64,000 bases of DNA from Caballeronia turbans (GCA_001544655.2 FCOD02000008.1:62001-126000), one strand, 5' to 3'. Positions 35,047 through 44,266 are shown, counted from the stretch's first letter. The notes: generated from the letters alone by a model not told the origin. Made by a program: numbers and translations.

Positions 35047-36546
35047 ATGAAATGCGTCACCATCGACCCGTCGTTTGCTGCCTGGCGTTCCGAGGCGCGC
35101 GCGCTCCTCATGGAGGGCGCGCATCCCGCGGACGTGCAGTGGCGCGAAACCGATGCCTCGGCCACGGTGTTCGGCTCCATCGATCCGCCCGCGCCCGGCT
35201 CGGTCGATCCGAACGCGAAGAAGCCCGTGAAGGTCGCGCGCGAATTCCTCGCCATGCTCGAAACGGCGGCGTGCTACCGCGCGCCGGACCGCTGGCCGTT
35301 TCTCTACAAGGCGTTGTGGCGCTGGACGCAGGGTGATCGCGCGATCGCATCGTCGGATGACGGGGACGGGCATCGGTTGCGCCGGATGATCGAATCGGTC
35401 GAGGCCGAGGAGCGTGAGATGCGCAGCAAGCTGCGCTTCCGTCATCGCGATTCCTCGCTCGGGCCGCCCGAGTTCATCAGCTGGTTCGAACCGGTGCACG
35501 ACCTGCTTGAGCACGCCGCGATGCACTTCGCCACCCGCATGGGCAGCGCCACGTGGATGATCGCCACGCCGCACGGCGCCGCTTTCTGGGACGGCGCGCT
35601 GTTGCGCGTGGACCGCACGAGCGAGCCGGAGGAAAAGCCGATGGACTTCGGCGACACCGCCATGAGCGGCGAGGCGGTGAGCGGCGACGCCATCGAGGCG
35701 CTCTGGCTCGCGTACTACGAAAGCACGTTCGCGCCTGCGCAGGCGAACGCCGCCGAAATGGCGTCGCATATGCCGGTGCGCTATTGGAAAAGCCCGCCGA
35801 ACGCGCGCACCGATCCCGCGCTGATCTCCCGCGCCGATCCTTATTCGCGGCGCGACCGCCATCCGCGCAACGTGCCGCCCGAGATGGAAGTGACCATCAA
35901 CACGGATCTGGAGCCGATCAAGGGCACGCTGCTGACGGAGCCGCCGTCGCTCGACGCGTGCAAGCGCTGCGCGCTCTGGCGCAACGCGACGCAGGCCGTG
36001 CCGGGCGTCGGTCCCGCCGATGCGCGCGTGATGCTGGTCGGCGAACAGCCGGGCGATCAGGAAGATCGCGAAGGCAAGCCGTTCGTCGGTGCGGCGGGCG
36101 CGCTGCTCGACGAAGTCCTCGCCGAGGCCGCGCTTCCCCGCGCGTCGCTCTATCTGACGAACGCGGTGAAGCACTTCAAATGGGAAGCGCACGGCGAGGA
36201 ACGCGCGCATCTCGCGCCCGCGCAGCGTGAACGCGAAGCCTGCCGCTACTGGCTCGAGGAAGAACTGAAGCGCATCGCGCCGAAAGTCGTCGTCGCGCTC
36301 GGGGCGACGGCGTTAAAGGCGCTCACGGGGCATCGCACGGCGTTGTCCGAGTATCTTGGCAAGACCATCGAGCACAAGGGTCACATCATCGTGCCGACCT
36401 ATCACCCCTCGTATCTGATGCGCCTGACCGACGACAAAGTGCGCGCGGAAGTTTTCGGGACGATCGTCGAAGCGCTCGTCTTCGCGCAGCAGATCGCGGA
36501 CGGCACCGCAACCATCCGCACGCCGGTCGGGGACCGGACGCGCTAG
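35047..36546 (+). CDS. UdgX-family uracil-DNA glycosylase fused to a TIGR03915-type DNA-repair domain
   Basis: 499 residues, two domains. Residues 1 to about 270 match the TIGR03915/DUF4130-type domain (FLYKALWRWTQG, RFRHRDSSLGPPEFISWFEPVHDLL, WDGALLRVDR), found next to radical-SAM DNA-modification proteins. Residues 300-490 are a UDG: motif I MLVGEQPGDQED, FVGAAGALLDEVL, TNAVKHFKWE, and motif III TYHPSYLMR (His453). Cluster cysteines: Cys305, Cys308 (CKRC), Cys399. The R-loop, KRRIH in Mycobacterium UdgX, reads EERAH here, keeping the histidine (His388) that forms the covalent bond to uracil DNA. A LexA box sits just upstream, so SOS induction is expected. No radical-SAM partner is adjacent. 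Confidence 0.9.
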   Translation: MKCVTIDPSFAAWRSEARALLMEGAHPADVQWRETDASATVFGSIDPPAPGSVDPNAKKPVKVAREFLAMLETAACYRAPDRWPFLYKALWRWTQGDRAIASSDDGDGHRLRRMIESVEAEEREMRSKLRFRHRDSSLGPPEFISWFEPVHDLLEHAAMHFATRMGSATWMIATPHGAAFWDGALLRVDRTSEPEEKPMDFGDTAMSGEAVSGDAIEALWLAYYESTFAPAQANAAEMASHMPVRYWKSPPNARTDPALISRADPYSRRDRHPRNVPPEMEVTINTDLEPIKGTLLTEPPSLDACKRCALWRNATQAVPGVGPADARVMLVGEQPGDQEDREGKPFVGAAGALLDEVLAEAALPRASLYLTNAVKHFKWEAHGEERAHLAPAQREREACRYWLEEELKRIAPKVVVALGATALKALTGHRTALSEYLGKTIEHKGHIIVPTYHPSYLMRLTDDKVRAEVFGTIVEALVFAQQIADGTATIRTPVGDRTR

Positions 36547-36644
36547 ATGCAACAGGACGAAACAGGCGCAACAAGACGAAAGCGCCGTCAACGTTCCTGT
36601 AAGCCGCGCGTTATACCGGTGTCGCGCCGCTTTGGCGCTCACCG

Positions 36645-37160
36645 ATGGTCCCGACGACAACCTCCATGGCCGCTCTCCCGCTCGAAGAACTCCGCCGTCA
36701 AGAATCTAACGTCGCCCTCGTGCCGAAATCGGCCGGGCAACTGCAGACCGAACGCGAGCGCATCATCGCGCGCCTGCAAATCCTGCTGAACGTGACCATC
36801 GCCGTGGCGCTCGCGGGCGTGGCGCTCATCGCATGGCTGCCGTTCTCGCCGGTGCCGCACGAATTTCGCTTCGGCGCGCAGGAAGTGCTCGGCGTCGCGG
36901 TGTTCGCGTCGTGTCTGTTCATCCTGCACGAGCGCGCCGAACTGGAACTCGGCCTGTACGACTACGAACCCGTCGAGCAGACGACGCAAGGCGAATTGCG
37001 CGCGCTGCTGCATCGCGTACCGGAAGGCATGTCCTATCAGGACGCGCTCGCCGCCGACAAGCGCACGTTCGTGACCGGCGAAGTCGAGCGCATCCGCCGC
37101 CGCGCCGAAGCGTTCACGCCGAAGACGCTGCCCGCCGACGACGGCAACGCGGAAACCTGA
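36645..37160 (+). CDS. Hypothetical inner-membrane protein
   Basis: 171 residues (a start at 36666 would give 164). Two hydrophobic segments, ILLNVTIAVALAGVALIAWLP (about 46-66) and VLGVAVFASCLFILH (about 81-95), flank a short loop; the N-terminal helix (QLQTERERIIARLQ) and the C-terminal 75 residues (EQTTQGELRALLHRVPEGMS) are soluble. No family recognised. It is followed by a strong terminator and may be in the same transcript as the UdgX gene, 98 bases upstream. Confidence 0.65.
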   Translation: MVPTTTSMAALPLEELRRQESNVALVPKSAGQLQTERERIIARLQILLNVTIAVALAGVALIAWLPFSPVPHEFRFGAQEVLGVAVFASCLFILHERAELELGLYDYEPVEQTTQGELRALLHRVPEGMSYQDALAADKRTFVTGEVERIRRRAEAFTPKTLPADDGNAET

Positions 37161-37201
37161 GCACCCCGCGCCGCGCCAAGTCAACGAAAGCAGCACGAAA
37201 G

Positions 37202-37236
37202 CCGCCGCCTCGCCATCCCGAGGCGGCGGTTTTTTT
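37202..37236 (+). terminator. Rho-independent terminator
   Basis: Perfect 11-bp stem ccgccgcctcg / cgaggcggcgg, 6-base loop, then seven T. It ends the transcript of the membrane-protein gene. Confidence 0.93.
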
Positions 37237-37474
37237 ACATCGACGCTGAACGTCGCTCGCCTTGACGAGTGCCGCCGCGCCTCCTTCAATACGTGACAGA
37301 TGCCGCAACCGACGGTCAAACTGTCACGCTTCAGGACGCAAGCTGTGTCCATCGCGTGGCGCTTGCAGGCTATCCGCGCGACAGGCGCCCCGGGCATGAC
37401 GGGTGCTTGCCAAATGCGCGGCCGCCGCGATTTTGCGGACATCGAACGAGGCCACGCCACTTGCAGGAGCCAGG
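37237..37474. other. Intergenic region with a gtgacag/ctgtcac inverted repeat
   Basis: No gene supported. It carries the inverted repeat gtgacag (37293-37299) and ctgtcac (37321-37327), possibly an operator or weak hairpin, and the promoter of the GT9-like gene should be here. Confidence 0.35.
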
Positions 37475-38083
37475 ATGCGAGCCAATCCCCTTTACACGTT
37501 GCGCGACGACCTCGCGAGCGCGCTCGTTCCCGACGCGCCGAGCGTGATCCCATGCGCGGACGCAGTGCCGCCCGCAGCCGATCACGACGACCCCGGCGCC
37601 TACGACGAACTCGCCGCGTTCCACGGCATCGAGCGCGAGCGCCTCGTGCTGATTCATCCGGGCAGCCACCACGCCGCGCCCGCGTGGCCCGCGCAGCGTT
37701 ATGCCGATGTCGCCGACCAGCTCGCCGCCGATGGCTGGCAGATCGCGATCGTCGGCGACGCGCCCGATCCCGAGCGCACCGCCGGCGTGCTCGGCGCGAT
37801 GCAGACGGCCGCGCTCTTTCTCGCGGGCGCGGTCGCGCCGGCCGCGCTGCCGCGTCTGATCGCCAATGCGCGCCTGCTCGTGTCCGACGACGCCGCCGCG
37901 TCCTCGCCCGTCGCCGCGGCCCGCGCGCTGGGCACGGCGCATATCGTCCTCGACGAGCATCCGCGCGACACGAACAGCGACGCGATCGTCGCCCGCGCAC
38001 GCGCCGCGCTGTCGAACACCGGCGACGCGCATCCGGGAGCGCCGTTCACGCTGCACATGCCGGCGGCGCACGAGTCCGTGTAG
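37475..38083 (+). CDS. Shortened GT9 (heptosyltransferase-like) glycosyltransferase-fold protein
   Basis: 202 residues. The region LVLIHPGSHHAAPAWPAQRYADVADQL, then VGDAPDPERTAGVL and LFLAGAVAPAALPRLIANARLLVSDD matches the C-terminal nucleotide-sugar-binding half of GT9 heptosyltransferases, but the N-terminal acceptor half is missing (full enzymes are about 340-400 residues) and the usual NDSG loop reads SDDAAAS. It may therefore bind a nucleotide or sugar without being a normal transferase. The ATG at 37475 is set by aggag six bases upstream. A tiny Pro/Asp-rich gene follows after 26 bases. Confidence 0.68.
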   Translation: MRANPLYTLRDDLASALVPDAPSVIPCADAVPPAADHDDPGAYDELAAFHGIERERLVLIHPGSHHAAPAWPAQRYADVADQLAADGWQIAIVGDAPDPERTAGVLGAMQTAALFLAGAVAPAALPRLIANARLLVSDDAAASSPVAAARALGTAHIVLDEHPRDTNSDAIVARARAALSNTGDAHPGAPFTLHMPAAHESV

Positions 38084-38109
38084 CGCCGGTCCACCTTGCG
38101 GGGAACATC

Positions 38110-38271
38110 ATGAAATTCGACATGCAGACCAGTCCCGTTCCGGATCCCATCGCGGACCCGAACCGCGATCCGGAAGCCGATCCGCTTACGCCGCCTTCGC
38201 CGGGTCATCGTCCGGAAGAGCCGCAGCATCCCGACGCGCCGCCCGACAAGGACCCGATCCGCCGTCTCTGA
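38110..38271 (+). CDS. Small Pro/Asp-rich hypothetical protein
   Basis: 53 residues, made mostly of Pro, Asp and Glu (VPDPIADPNRDPEADPLTPP, then PPDKDPIRRL). Likely disordered and cytoplasmic; no signal peptide. A gggga site precedes the ATG. It follows the GT9-like gene by 26 bases and is probably co-transcribed. Function unknown. Confidence 0.55.
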   Translation: MKFDMQTSPVPDPIADPNRDPEADPLTPPSPGHRPEEPQHPDAPPDKDPIRRL

Positions 38272-38389
38272 GCCGACGCTTTCCCTACGGGAATTCCCGC
38301 CCTACAACCGCCGCCCTTGCCTGCCGTAAAGCGGGCATGCGGCGGCGCGCGCCGTCGCACCAGACAACGCAAAGAGGCGACGGCGCAAC

Positions 38390-39940
38390 ATGAACAGAAT
38401 GACGTTGAACAAGAAGCTCGGCTCGCTGATCGCCGTGCTGTGGATCGGCCTGATCGCGATCGGGATCATCGGGGCGTGGCAGAACCGGACGTCGATGATC
38501 GACGACCGCAAGGAGCAGCTAAAGACCCTCGTCAACGAGGCGCACGCCGTGACGGCGCACTTCGCCGCGCTCGCCGCGAACAAGACGCTCACCGAAGAGG
38601 AAGCGAAGAAGCGCGCGCTCGAAGTGGTCGGCGCGATCCGCTACGGCACGGACGGCTATCTGTCCATCAACGATTCGCATCCGACGATGGTGATGCACCC
38701 GATCAAGCCCGCCATGAACGGCAAGGATCTTTCGTCCTATGCCGATCCGGCGGGCAATCGCCTGTTCGTCGATATCGTGAAGGCAGGCGATCAGCCGGGC
38801 GGCGGCTTCGTCAGCTATCTGTGGCCCAAGCCCGGCAGCGACAAGCCGGTCGGCAAGCTCTCCTACTCGCAGCGCTTCGCTGCGTGGGACTGGTATCTCG
38901 TCACCGGCATGTACATGGACGACGTGCAGAGCGCGTTCTGGGCGAGCGCGCTGCGCTGGCTCGGGATCACGGCGTTGCTCGGCGGCATCGCGACGGTCGC
39001 GATGCTGATCGTCCTGCGCAGCATCAAACGCAATCTGGGCGGCGAGCTGGAGCTCGCGGTCGACGCCGCGCATCGCATTGCGCGCGGCGATCTGACGAGC
39101 ACGGTCGATGTTCATCCGAACGACACGACGAGTCTCCTGCACGCGCTCGACACCATGCAGCGCGGTCTCGTCGAGACCGTCTCGCGCGTGCGCAACGGCA
39201 CGGAGAACATCAACGTGGGCGCATCGGAGATCGCGGCGGGCAATACCGATCTGTCGCAGCGCACCGAGGAGCAGGCCGCGTCGCTCGTGCAGACCGCGTC
39301 GAGCATGGACCAGATGACCGCCAACGTGAAGAACAACGCCGAAAGCGCGGCGCAGGCGGCGCGGCTCGCGGAGCAGGCGGCGGATGTGGCGACGCGCGGC
39401 AGCGGCGTCGTCGACGACGTGATCGACACGATGACGCGCATTACCGCGAGTTCGCAGCAGATCGGCGACATCATCGGCGTGATCGACGGCATCGCGTTCC
39501 AGACGAACATCCTCGCGCTCAATGCGGCCGTCGAAGCGGCGCGCGCGGGCGAACAGGGACGCGGCTTCGCGGTCGTGGCGGCCGAAGTGCGCAGTCTCGC
39601 GCAGCGCTCGGCGACGGCGGCCAAGGAGATCAAGGCGCTCATCGAGACATCGACGCAGACGGTGCAGCAAGGCGCGTCGCTCGTGACGAACGCGGGCGCG
39701 ACGATGACCGAGATCGTGCAATCGGTGCGCCGCGTGAACGAGATTCTCGACGAGATCAGCCACGCGTCGCACGAGCAGAGCGCGGGCATCGAGCAGGTGA
39801 ACCGTGCGGTCGTCGAGATGGATCAGGTGACGCAGCAGAACGCCGCGCTCGTCGAAGAGGCCGCCGCCGCCGCGCATTCTCTGAAAGATCAGGTGGATGT
39901 GCTGCGCGAGGCGATCGGAAGTTTCAGGTTGCCGGCGTAA
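38390..39940 (+). CDS. Methyl-accepting chemotaxis protein with sCache domain
   Basis: 516 residues, inner membrane. Helix 1 [18 protein letters not shown]; periplasmic single Cache domain (about 35-190, with [16 protein letters not shown] and [11 protein letters not shown]); helix 2 [22 protein letters not shown] ([16 protein letters not shown]); then the signalling hairpin with tip [38 protein letters not shown]-type sequence, the binding site of CheA/CheW. It ends [12 protein letters not shown] without the NWETF pentapeptide that tethers CheR/CheB. The ligand is unknown; sCache receptors often sense small carboxylates. No che genes are nearby. Confidence 0.93.
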   Translation: MNRMTLNKKLGSLIAVLWIGLIAIGIIGAWQNRTSMIDDRKEQLKTLVNEAHAVTAHFAALAANKTLTEEEAKKRALEVVGAIRYGTDGYLSINDSHPTMVMHPIKPAMNGKDLSSYADPAGNRLFVDIVKAGDQPGGGFVSYLWPKPGSDKPVGKLSYSQRFAAWDWYLVTGMYMDDVQSAFWASALRWLGITALLGGIATVAMLIVLRSIKRNLGGELELAVDAAHRIARGDLTSTVDVHPNDTTSLLHALDTMQRGLVETVSRVRNGTENINVGASEIAAGNTDLSQRTEEQAASLVQTASSMDQMTANVKNNAESAAQAARLAEQAADVATRGSGVVDDVIDTMTRITASSQQIGDIIGVIDGIAFQTNILALNAAVEAARAGEQGRGFAVVAAEVRSLAQRSATAAKEIKALIETSTQTVQQGASLVTNAGATMTEIVQSVRRVNEILDEISHASHEQSAGIEQVNRAVVEMDQVTQQNAALVEEAAAAAHSLKDQVDVLREAIGSFRLPA

Positions 39941-39949
39941 GGCTTTCGG

Positions 39950-41143
39950 TCACGCGAGAAATCGTTCGACGAGCCGCGCCCAATACGCCGCGCCGCCCGG
40001 CAGGTTCTTGTCGTTGAAGTCGTAGTGCGGGTTGTGGACCATGCAGCCGTCCTCGCCCGCACCGTTGCCGAGGCGCAGGAACGAGCCGGGCCGCTGCTGC
40101 AACATGAACGCGAAATCCTCGCTGCCCATCAGCAAATCCGCGTGCGCGACGACGTTTTGCTCGCCGACCAGTTCGCGCGCCACCTGAATCGCGAACTCCG
40201 TCTCCGCGTCCGAATTGACGACGACCGGATAGCCTTCCAGATACTTCACCGTCGCGGTCGCGCCGTAGCTCGCGGCCTGCGATTCCACCAGTTCCTTGAT
40301 GCGGCGCTTGAGCAGTTCGCGCACGTGCGGATCGAACGAGCGCACCGAGAGTTCGAGCGTCGCGCGACTGGGGATGACGTTGTTCACCGTTCCGGCGTGC
40401 ATCGAGCCGACAGTGACGACGGCAGGCTGCGCCGGATCGACGTTGCGCGCGACGATCGTCTGCAGCGCCATCACGATGCCGGACGCCACGACGACCGGAT
40501 CGACGCTCAGATGCGGGCGCGCCGCGTGCCCGCCGACGCCGTCGATCACGATCGACACCTGATCGCCCGCCGCCATGAACGGCCCCTTGCGGAACAGGAA
40601 CGTGCCGGGCTGCGCGCCGGGATGGTTGTGCACGCCGAACACGGCGTCGCAATGAAAGCGTTCGAAGAGCCCTTCTTCGATCATTTTCTGCGCGCCGCTC
40701 GGCACGCCGTGCTCTTCCGCCGGCTGAAAATACAGATGCACCGTGCCGCTGAAGCGGCGCGTACGCGCGAGATGGCGAGCGGCGCCGAGCAGCATCGTCG
40801 TATGGCCGTCGTGGCCGCAGGCGTGCATCTTGCCGTGCGTCTCGCTCGCGTAGGGCTTGCCCGTCTGCTCGATGATCGGCAGCGCGTCCATGTCGGCGCG
40901 CAGGCCGATGCTCTTCGTGCCGTCGCCCGCTTTCAACGTGCCGACGACGCCCGTGCCGCCGACACCGCGCGTCACCTGCCAGCCCCACGCTTCGAGCCGG
41001 TCCGCGACGAGCGCCGCGGTGCGCGTCTCCTCGTAGGACAGCTCCGGATGACGGTGGATGTCATGGCGAATCTCGCGCAGCGAAGGCGCGTCGTCGGAGA
41101 GATCGGCGATGACGGTGAAGTGTTGGTCGGACGAAGTCGTCAT
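39950..41143 (-). CDS. M20-family amidohydrolase (hippurate hydrolase-like)
   Basis: 397 residues, two-zinc peptidase-fold amidohydrolase of the M20D group that releases N-acyl groups from amino acids (hippurate, N-acetyl or indole-acetyl amino acids). Metal motifs: RADMDALPI, HACGHDGHTTMLLGAA, FQPAEEHG, with catalytic Glu in that last motif; dimerisation-domain GVGGHAARPHLSVDP; and MGSEDFAFMLQQRPG. The ATG at 41143 is chosen for family length. Convergent with the chemoreceptor gene, 9 bases between stops. Confidence 0.9.
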   Translation of the reverse strand: MTTSSDQHFTVIADLSDDAPSLREIRHDIHRHPELSYEETRTAALVADRLEAWGWQVTRGVGGTGVVGTLKAGDGTKSIGLRADMDALPIIEQTGKPYASETHGKMHACGHDGHTTMLLGAARHLARTRRFSGTVHLYFQPAEEHGVPSGAQKMIEEGLFERFHCDAVFGVHNHPGAQPGTFLFRKGPFMAAGDQVSIVIDGVGGHAARPHLSVDPVVVASGIVMALQTIVARNVDPAQPAVVTVGSMHAGTVNNVIPSRATLELSVRSFDPHVRELLKRRIKELVESQAASYGATATVKYLEGYPVVVNSDAETEFAIQVARELVGEQNVVAHADLLMGSEDFAFMLQQRPGSFLRLGNGAGEDGCMVHNPHYDFNDKNLPGGAAYWARLVERFLA

Positions 41144-41306
41144 GGAGAAGCCCTTGCTGAGATGAGTCGTGCGGCGCGGCGTGCCGGCCGCGTGATGCGG
41201 ATACATGGAAAACGGCGCACATGATCCTCCACATGCGGCGCGGTTTCCAGTTCTTCGGGGATTTTTTTTGGTTGAACGAAAGCGAACCGTGAAGTTTCGC
41301 CCGGCT

Positions 41307-42794
41307 TCACTGCACAAAGCGGTCGATCACCCCGGCAAGCTTCCCGAAAGCCGGCGCGATTTCATCGTCCGGCACACACGCATAACCGATCAGCAAACCG
41401 GATTCCGCGTCGCGCCGACGCGCGTAGTACCCCGACAACGGCCGCACGACGATGTCCTCGGCGAGCGCCGCGGCGGCGAGCGCGCGATCATCGATCTCCT
41501 TCGGCAGCTTCAATACGAGATGCAGCCCGGCATCGCCGCCGGCGATGGCGAGCGTGTTGCCGTAGCGCCCGGCGATCGTCGCGAGCATCGCGTCGCGGCG
41601 CTGGCCATAGAGCGCGCGCATCCGCCGGATATGCGAGGTGAAATGTCCCTGCTCGATGAACTCCGCGAGCACCGCCTGCTGCAACAGCTGCCCCTCGCGA
41701 TACAGCTCGGCGCTCGCGGTCGCGAAGCTGTCCGCGAGCGCTTCCGGCACCACGACATAGCCGATGCGAAGCCCCGGAAACAGCGTCTTGCCGAAGCTGC
41801 CGACGTAGATCACCTGCCCCGCCGGATCCATGCCCTGCAGCGACGCGAGCGGCCGGCTGCCGTACCGGAACTCGCTGTCGTAATCGTCCTCGATGATCCA
41901 GCAGCGGTGCTGGCGCGCGTATTCGAGCAGCATGCGGCGGCGCGCGAGGCTCATCACCATGCCGAGCGGATATTGATGCGACGGCGTGACGAGCATCAGC
42001 TTCGGCGGCGACGCGATATCGGCGGGCGTCGGCGCGATGCCTTCGGCATCGACGGGAATCGCCTTCAGATCGAGGCCGGACACCTGCAACACGCTGCGCA
42101 CGCCCCAGTAGCACGGATCCTCGGTCCAGATCGTGTCGCCCGAATCCGCGAGCAGGCGCGCGGCGAGGTCGATCGACTGATGGATGCCCGTCGTCACGAC
42201 GATCTGCTCGGGCGTGCAGCGCACCGAGCGCGAGGTGCGCAGATAGTGAGCGAGCGCGTGGCGCAGCCCCGCGTGGCCGCCGCCGGGCGCATAAGTGAGC
42301 AGATCGGGCAGCGGCTTGCGCCAGTATTTCGCGTGCAGCCGGTTCCACACGCGTGACGGAAAGCGCGACACGTCCGGCACGCCCGGCATGAACGCCCCGC
42401 CCTGGCGCTTCGACACGCCCGCGCCCGAAATCAGCCGTGCGCCGCGCGTGGAAAGCGTCGATCGGGTATCGGCCGAAGCGGCGGCCGCGGGCGGCGCATC
42501 GTCGAAAAGGATCTCGTCGGGCGCGCTGTCCGCGACGAACGTGCCGCGCCCCGTCGCCGACGAGACGTAGCCTTCGAGCGCGAGTTGCTCGTAGACCTGC
42601 GTCACGGTATTGCGCCCGACGCCCAACTCCGCCGCGAGCAGCCTCGACGACGGCACTTTCGCGCCCGCCGCGAGCTCGCGCGTCAGGATCGCCTGCTGCA
42701 GGAGCCGATGCAATTGCCGGTAGATGGGCTGGCCACTCGTGCGGTCGATGCGCTGCGCCAGCCAGTCGGAGAGCACGCTCGCGCGGAGGGACAT
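41307..42794 (-). CDS. MocR/GabR-type PLP-dependent transcriptional regulator
   Basis: 495 residues. N-terminal GntR-like winged helix (QPIYRQLHRLLQQAILTREL, then GVGRNTVTQVYEQLALEGYV), linker, and an aminotransferase-fold domain with PLP lysine in YVGSFGKTLFPGLRIGY. GabR-type proteins activate gab genes when PLP reacts with GABA. It is divergent from gabT with 132 bases between starts, which contain a long-spaced inverted repeat, so it most likely controls gabT-gabD. The ATG at 42794 has an aggag site 9 bases upstream; an antisense frame continues far above it but is not coding. Confidence 0.9.
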   Translation of the reverse strand: MSLRASVLSDWLAQRIDRTSGQPIYRQLHRLLQQAILTRELAAGAKVPSSRLLAAELGVGRNTVTQVYEQLALEGYVSSATGRGTFVADSAPDEILFDDAPPAAAASADTRSTLSTRGARLISGAGVSKRQGGAFMPGVPDVSRFPSRVWNRLHAKYWRKPLPDLLTYAPGGGHAGLRHALAHYLRTSRSVRCTPEQIVVTTGIHQSIDLAARLLADSGDTIWTEDPCYWGVRSVLQVSGLDLKAIPVDAEGIAPTPADIASPPKLMLVTPSHQYPLGMVMSLARRRMLLEYARQHRCWIIEDDYDSEFRYGSRPLASLQGMDPAGQVIYVGSFGKTLFPGLRIGYVVVPEALADSFATASAELYREGQLLQQAVLAEFIEQGHFTSHIRRMRALYGQRRDAMLATIAGRYGNTLAIAGGDAGLHLVLKLPKEIDDRALAAAALAEDIVVRPLSGYYARRRDAESGLLIGYACVPDDEIAPAFGKLAGVIDRFVQ

Positions 42795-42827
42795 CGAATT
42801 GGCTCCTATAGATTTATTGAAATGGCT

Positions 42828-42872
42828 CTGAACTTGAGGGCCAAATCTTACTATAGTCGTCGTTAAGTTCAG
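42828..42872. promoter_or_regulatory. Inverted repeat in the gab divergent promoter region
   Basis: ctgaactt (42828-42835) and aagttcag (42865-42872), perfect 8-base arms 29 bases apart, surrounding a tatagt (42852-42857) that could be a -10 element of gabT. Likely binding sites of the MocR-type regulator, which needs two contact sites on one face of the helix. Confidence 0.5.
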
Positions 42873-42926
42873 TCGGCCGATGCGGCCAACCATCGACATG
42901 CGCTCTCGCGCGAAGGAGATTTCCCT

Positions 42927-44222
42927 GTGAGCACCAACCTCAAGAACGCCGACCTGCACGCCCGCAAGAATGCCGCGACTCCGCGCGGCGTGGGCGTGAT
43001 GTGCGACTTCTACGCGGCGCGCGCCGAGAACGCGGAATTGTGGGACGTCGAGGGCCGCCGTTTCATCGACTTTGCGGCGGGCATCGCGGTATGCAACACG
43101 GGGCATCGCCATCCGAAGATCGTCGAGGCGATCCGCGCGCAACTCGACTGCTTCACGCACACCGCGTATCAGATCGTGCCGTACGAGTCGTATGTGTCGC
43201 TCGCCGAGAAAATCAGCGCCCGGGCGCCGGGCTCGCACGCGAAGAAGACGGCGTTTTTCACGACCGGCGCGGAAGCCGTCGAGAACGCGGTGAAGATCGC
43301 GCGGGCGGCGACGGGCCGTCCCGGCGTCATCGCCTTTACGGGCGGCTTCCACGGCCGCACGCTGATGGGCATGGCGCTCACCGGCAAGGTCGCGCCGTAC
43401 AAGATCGGCTTCGGGCCGTTCCCGTCGGACGTCTATCACGCGCCGTTCCCGAATGCGCTGCACGGCGTGTCCGTCGCGGATTCGCTGCGCGCGATCGAGC
43501 ATCTGTTCAAGGCGGATATCGAGCCGACGCGCGTCGCCGCGATCATCTTCGAGCCGGTGCAGGGTGAAGGCGGTTTCAATGAGGCGCCCTCGGACTTCGT
43601 GCGCGGCCTGCGCAAGATCTGCGACGAGCACGGCATCCTGCTGATCGCCGATGAAGTGCAGACCGGCTTCGCGCGCACCGGCAAGCTTTTCGCGATGGAG
43701 CACCACGGCGTCGTGCCGGATCTGATGACGATCGCGAAGTCGCTCGCGGGCGGCATGCCGCTGTCGGGCGTCGTCGGGCGCGCCGAGATCATGGATGCGG
43801 CCGCGCCCGGCGGTCTCGGCGGCACGTATGCGGGCAATCCGCTGGCGGTGGCGGCGGCGCACGCGGTGCTCGACATCATCGACGATGAAAAGCTCTGCGA
43901 GCGCGCGACGGTGCTGGGCGACAAGCTCAAGGCAAAGCTCGAAGCGCTCAAGGGCGATGTGCCGCAAATCGCCGATGTGCGCGGGCCCGGCGCGATGATC
44001 GCCGTCGAGTTTTGCAAGCCTGGTTCGCATGACGCGGATGCGGCCTTCGCCAAGCTCGTGCAAACGCGTGCACTGGAGCGCGGTTTGCTGCTGCTCGTGT
44101 GTGGCGTCTATTCGAACGTTGTTCGGTTCCTGTTTCCGCTCACCATTCAGGAACAGGTCTTCGATGAAGCTATCGGGATTCTTGAAGAGGTGCTCGTCGA
44201 GACGGTTGGTGTTGCCGTTTGA
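42927..44222 (+). CDS. gabT: 4-aminobutyrate--2-oxoglutarate aminotransferase
   Basis: 431 residues, class-III PLP aminotransferase that converts GABA plus 2-oxoglutarate to succinate semialdehyde plus glutamate. Family signatures: FAAGIAVCNTGHRHPKIVEA, FTTGAEAVENAVKIARA, EPVQGEGGFNEAP, Asp242 in LLIADEVQTGFARTG, and PLP Lys271 in IAKSLAGGMPLSG. Start is GTG at 42927, 8 bases after aaggag. gabD follows after 135 bases and the pathway regulator is divergent. Confidence 0.95.
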   Translation: MSTNLKNADLHARKNAATPRGVGVMCDFYAARAENAELWDVEGRRFIDFAAGIAVCNTGHRHPKIVEAIRAQLDCFTHTAYQIVPYESYVSLAEKISARAPGSHAKKTAFFTTGAEAVENAVKIARAATGRPGVIAFTGGFHGRTLMGMALTGKVAPYKIGFGPFPSDVYHAPFPNALHGVSVADSLRAIEHLFKADIEPTRVAAIIFEPVQGEGGFNEAPSDFVRGLRKICDEHGILLIADEVQTGFARTGKLFAMEHHGVVPDLMTIAKSLAGGMPLSGVVGRAEIMDAAAPGGLGGTYAGNPLAVAAAHAVLDIIDDEKLCERATVLGDKLKAKLEALKGDVPQIADVRGPGAMIAVEFCKPGSHDADAAFAKLVQTRALERGLLLLVCGVYSNVVRFLFPLTIQEQVFDEAIGILEEVLVETVGVAV

Positions 44223-44238
44223 TTTCTGATTCTTGATG

Positions 44239-44266
44239 CGCGAGGCGCGGCTCTTGGTGCCTCGCG
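44239..44266. other. Hairpin between gabT and gabD
   Basis: cgcgaggc / gcctcgcg, 8-bp stem, 12-base loop, followed by taatgttttcgtttg. The T content is scattered, so it may attenuate or stabilise the message rather than fully terminate it. Confidence 0.35.
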
